A stretch of DNA of 7,644 bases, from the NCBI GenBank assembly GCA_020847775.1, contig JADLBI010000018.1:1-7644 (forward strand). The letters are read 5' to 3'. The position numbers were made by a program, and so were the translations under genes. This document shows, piece by piece, positions 5,633 to 7,644 of the stretch (its first letter is position 1; each line of letters begins with the position of its first letter). The notes below the pieces were generated by a model that worked only from the letters and a program-made list of their open reading frames with translations, searched no databases and had not been told where the DNA came from. This DNA is from Opitutaceae bacterium. GTDB taxonomy: Bacteria; Verrucomicrobiota; Verrucomicrobiia; Opitutales; Opitutaceae.

Positions 5633-6976
5633 TTAGTTGCCCGGTGTGGTGGGGACGGTGCCGGCTTTGATGATGACCATCTTGGCGGGGTCGAGGTGCT
5701 TTTTGATGACGGCGTTGACTTGGTCGAGCGTGAGGGCGCTGAGCGCGGCAGGATACTCGTCGAGCCACGAGAGTTGGTAGCCGCGTTGCAGGGTGCTGAG
5801 GATGGCGCCGGCCATGCCGTCGGTGGTGGAGAGGCCGACTTTGTATTCGCCGCTCAGGCCGGAGATGCGGGCGGCGAGCTCGGAGGCGGTGACGCCTTCG
5901 TCGTGCCACTTGACCAGTTGGCGGCGGGTGGAGGCGATGCCTTGGTCGAGCAGGGCGGGGGCGAAGTTGGCCATGATGCGCCAATCGCCGTCGCGCAGGT
6001 TGTCGTTGGCCATGAAGCCGTAGATGCCGTAGGTGAGGCCTTCCTTGTCGCGGACGTTGCCCATGAGGCGGGCGCTGAAACCACCGCCGAGCACGTCGGT
6101 GCCGACGCGGAGGGCGAGGGCGTCGGGGTCGTTGTAGCGCAGGCCGGTGGCCTGACCCCAGACGACGGAGACGTTGGTCTTGTCGGCCATGAACACGGTT
6201 TGCTCGTTGGCGGCGTCAACGGGGCTGCCGGCGACGGCGGCCGCGGGTGGCAGTTTGCCGCCGGTCCAACCGGCGAAGGACTTCGCCACGTCGGCCTTGG
6301 CGGCGGCTGAGTCCACGTCGCCGACGAGCACGAGGGTGAGGTGGGCCGGGCCGTAGTATTCGGCGTAGAAGGCTTTGACTTCGTCGAGTGTGGTGCGTTC
6401 GACGGCGGCGATCATCTCGGTGGTGGCGGTTTTGCGGTTGGGGTGGCCGAGGGGGTAGATGGCGCGGGAGAAGTTATCGGCGGCCTGCGTGTTGGTGTTG
6501 TCGAGGGCTTGCTTGAGGGCGCCGACGTATTGCTTCTGCACCTTGGCGAACTCCTCGGGCGAGAAGGCGGGCGAGCGGAGCTGCTCGGCGAGGAGGGAGA
6601 TGACGAGCGGGGAGTCCTTGGCGAGGCACTTGCCGTTGATGGCGAGGGTCTCGGTGCCGACGCCGAAGGAGAGGGTGGCACCGACGTTGTCGAGGGCTTG
6701 CGCGAGAGCGAACTTGTCGTGCGTGGTGGTGCCTTTGTCGAGCATGCTGCCGGTGAGCAGGGCGAGCGCGGGGTTGTCGGCCGGCGAGGCGGCGTTGCCG
6801 AGGGGCAGGGTGCCTTTGATCGTGACGACTTCCTTCACCCCGGTTTTTAGGGAGAGGAGATCAATGCCGTTAATATCGTCGCGCACGATGTAGTCGGCGA
6901 TGCCGGCGTGCGCGGTGGAGAGGGCGAGCGCGGCCAGCGGAAGGAGGAGTCGGAGAGTTTTCATGTTAAGTGTCAT
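5633..6976 (-). CDS. M16 family peptidase, non-catalytic (R/Y) subunit, secreted
   Basis: The 447-residue product has one M16 repeat pair: an N-terminal domain around residues 27-230 and a C-terminal domain from about 255. It opens with a Sec signal peptide ending STAHA-GIADY (cleavage after about residue 24). The zinc motif HXXEH, expected near residues 74-83, is replaced by LTGSMLDKGT, so this chain cannot bind the catalytic zinc. It keeps the substrate-binding pair of the C-terminal domain, Arg303 in FSARLM and Tyr316 in GLTYG. In known heterodimeric M16B proteases, one chain holds HXXEH and the partner holds R/Y; this chain is the latter type. The gene follows its probable partner by 19 nt on the same strand. 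The start may be ATG 6976 or, four codons in, ATG 6964 (MKTLRLLLPL, a more typical signal peptide start). Neither has a Shine-Dalgarno motif. Confidence 0.9.
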   Translation of the reverse strand: MTLNMKTLRLLLPLAALALSTAHAGIADYIVRDDINGIDLLSLKTGVKEVVTIKGTLPLGNAASPADNPALALLTGSMLDKGTTTHDKFALAQALDNVGATLSFGVGTETLAINGKCLAKDSPLVISLLAEQLRSPAFSPEEFAKVQKQYVGALKQALDNTNTQAADNFSRAIYPLGHPNRKTATTEMIAAVERTTLDEVKAFYAEYYGPAHLTLVLVGDVDSAAAKADVAKSFAGWTGGKLPPAAAVAGSPVDAANEQTVFMADKTNVSVVWGQATGLRYNDPDALALRVGTDVLGGGFSARLMGNVRDKEGLTYGIYGFMANDNLRDGDWRIMANFAPALLDQGIASTRRQLVKWHDEGVTASELAARISGLSGEYKVGLSTTDGMAGAILSTLQRGYQLSWLDEYPAALSALTLDQVNAVIKKHLDPAKMVIIKAGTVPTTPGN

Positions 6977-6995
6977 GAGGGTTGGGCGGGGCGGT

Positions 6996-7644
6996 TTATT
7001 CAGCGGCGGCGGGCACGAGCGGGATGAACCAGCCGGCGACGCTTTGGTCTTCGACGAGGTAGTGGTTGGCGACGCGCTTCACGTCGTCGGGGGTGACTTT
7101 GCGGTAGGCGTCCTCGAGGGTGTAGTAGAGCGTCCAGTCGCCGGCGGCGATGCACTCGTTGATGCTGCTGGCGATGGCAAAGGAGCCGTCGCGGGCGTAG
7201 GCGGCGTCGGCGAGTTTCTTGCTGACGGCGGCGTTGACCTCGGCGTCGGTCACGCCGTCGGCTTTTAATTTTTCGACTTCGGCGACGATAATTTTTTCGA
7301 CCTGTTCGTGGGTGGCGCCGGGGGCGAGGTTGGCCCAGAGGTTGAAGAGTGAGGGGTCGTGGAAGAAGCCGACGTAGGCGGAGGCGTCGGTGGTGAGACT
7401 CTGGTCGGTGAGGGCGCGGTAGAGGCGGCTGTTTTTGCCGTCGGCGAGGATGCTGCCGAGGATGAGCATGGCGGCCTCGTCGGGGTGGGTGGCGGCCACG
7501 CTTTTGTAGGCGAGACCGACGACGCCGAGCTGGCCGGCCTTCTTGACGGTGACGCGGCGCTGGCCGGTCTGCGCGGGCTCGGTGGTGTAAACTTGCGGGA
7601 TGGGCTGCGGGGCCTTGGGGTAGGCGCCGTAGTATTTTTGGACG
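6996..7644 (-). CDS. M16 family peptidase, probable catalytic subunit, C-terminal part only
   Basis: The frame is open to the right edge, so the N-terminal half, where the HXXEH zinc site would be, lies outside the window; the internal Met at 7499 is not the start. About 216 residues are visible. They begin QKYYGAYPKAP, the end of the N-terminal domain, then show the inter-domain linker and the C-terminal M16 domain: VVGLAYKSMAATHPDEAAM, LADGKNSRLYRAL, and the closing VTPDDVKRVANHYL. The Arg of NSRLY is present, but where the partner has Tyr in LTYG this chain has LTTD, so the R/Y pair is incomplete. That fits the catalytic chain of a two-chain M16B enzyme, though its zinc motif must be confirmed beyond the edge. 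The chain ends LVPAAAE; its stop is 19 nt before the next gene, implying one operon. Confidence 0.88.
   Translation of the reverse strand, partial: VQKYYGAYPKAPQPIPQVYTTEPAQTGQRRVTVKKAGQLGVVGLAYKSVAATHPDEAAMLILGSILADGKNSRLYRALTDQSLTTDASAYVGFFHDPSLFNLWANLAPGATHEQVEKIIVAEVEKLKADGVTDAEVNAAVSKKLADAAYARDGSFAIASSINECIAAGDWTLYYTLEDAYRKVTPDDVKRVANHYLVEDQSVAGWFIPLVPAAAE

Noticed and set aside
5189..6310. Long plus-strand open frame of about 370 codons
   Set aside because: It lies antisense across the oppA-like and M16 genes, its product is Gly/Val/Glu-rich without family features, and the opposing frames are well supported. It is a shadow of GC-rich codon usage.
1..7644. Mobile island, defence system, CRISPR array or phage genes
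   Set aside because: No transposase, integrase, nuclease cassette, regularly spaced repeats or att-like duplication of the tRNA end is visible; the genes are housekeeping types with similar composition.

Overview
The window is GC-rich bacterial chromosome, densely packed with ordinary genes and free of phage, IS, CRISPR or plasmid signals. The gene set (a large-type phosphatidylserine decarboxylase, a bacterial OGG1-type glycosylase, an OppA-like lipoprotein, a paired M16 protease), the Ala/Gly/Pro-rich proteins and the absence of Shine-Dalgarno motifs before every visible start suggest Verrucomicrobiota, probably near Opitutaceae. That placement is inference from overall resemblance, not a database result.

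Left part, plus strand (1-2236). The 3' end of psd enters from the left edge and ends at 809. Next come an imperfect inverted repeat (815-896), an intact tRNA-Leu(UAG) with encoded CCA (900-983), and a second inverted repeat that shares its first bases with the CCA end (981-1014). A glyoxalase I gene (1088-1471) and, 12 bp later, a polytopic membrane protein resembling DUF6498 (1484-2236) probably form one transcript.

Right part, minus strand (7644 down to 2296). In transcription order: the 3' part of one M16 peptidase subunit (cut by the right edge), a second M16 subunit that lacks the zinc motif but carries the R/Y pair, a GC-rich stem-loop, an OppA-like peptide-binding lipoprotein, two near-identical perfect palindromes, a small secreted protein of unknown function, and an OGG1-like 8-oxoguanine DNA glycosylase. 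The glycosylase converges on the plus-strand membrane gene, and a third, degenerate copy of the palindrome sits at that junction.

Functionally this is housekeeping: phospholipid synthesis, methylglyoxal detoxification, oxidative DNA repair, and periplasmic proteolysis beside peptide capture. I see no clear new multi-gene system. The most interesting signal is the palindrome family at 2279-2303, 3773-3797 and 3828-3850. The copies share the 19-nt consensus TGTMACGTAATACGTKACA, while their outer bases differ but stay complementary, as expected of a folded hairpin repeat.
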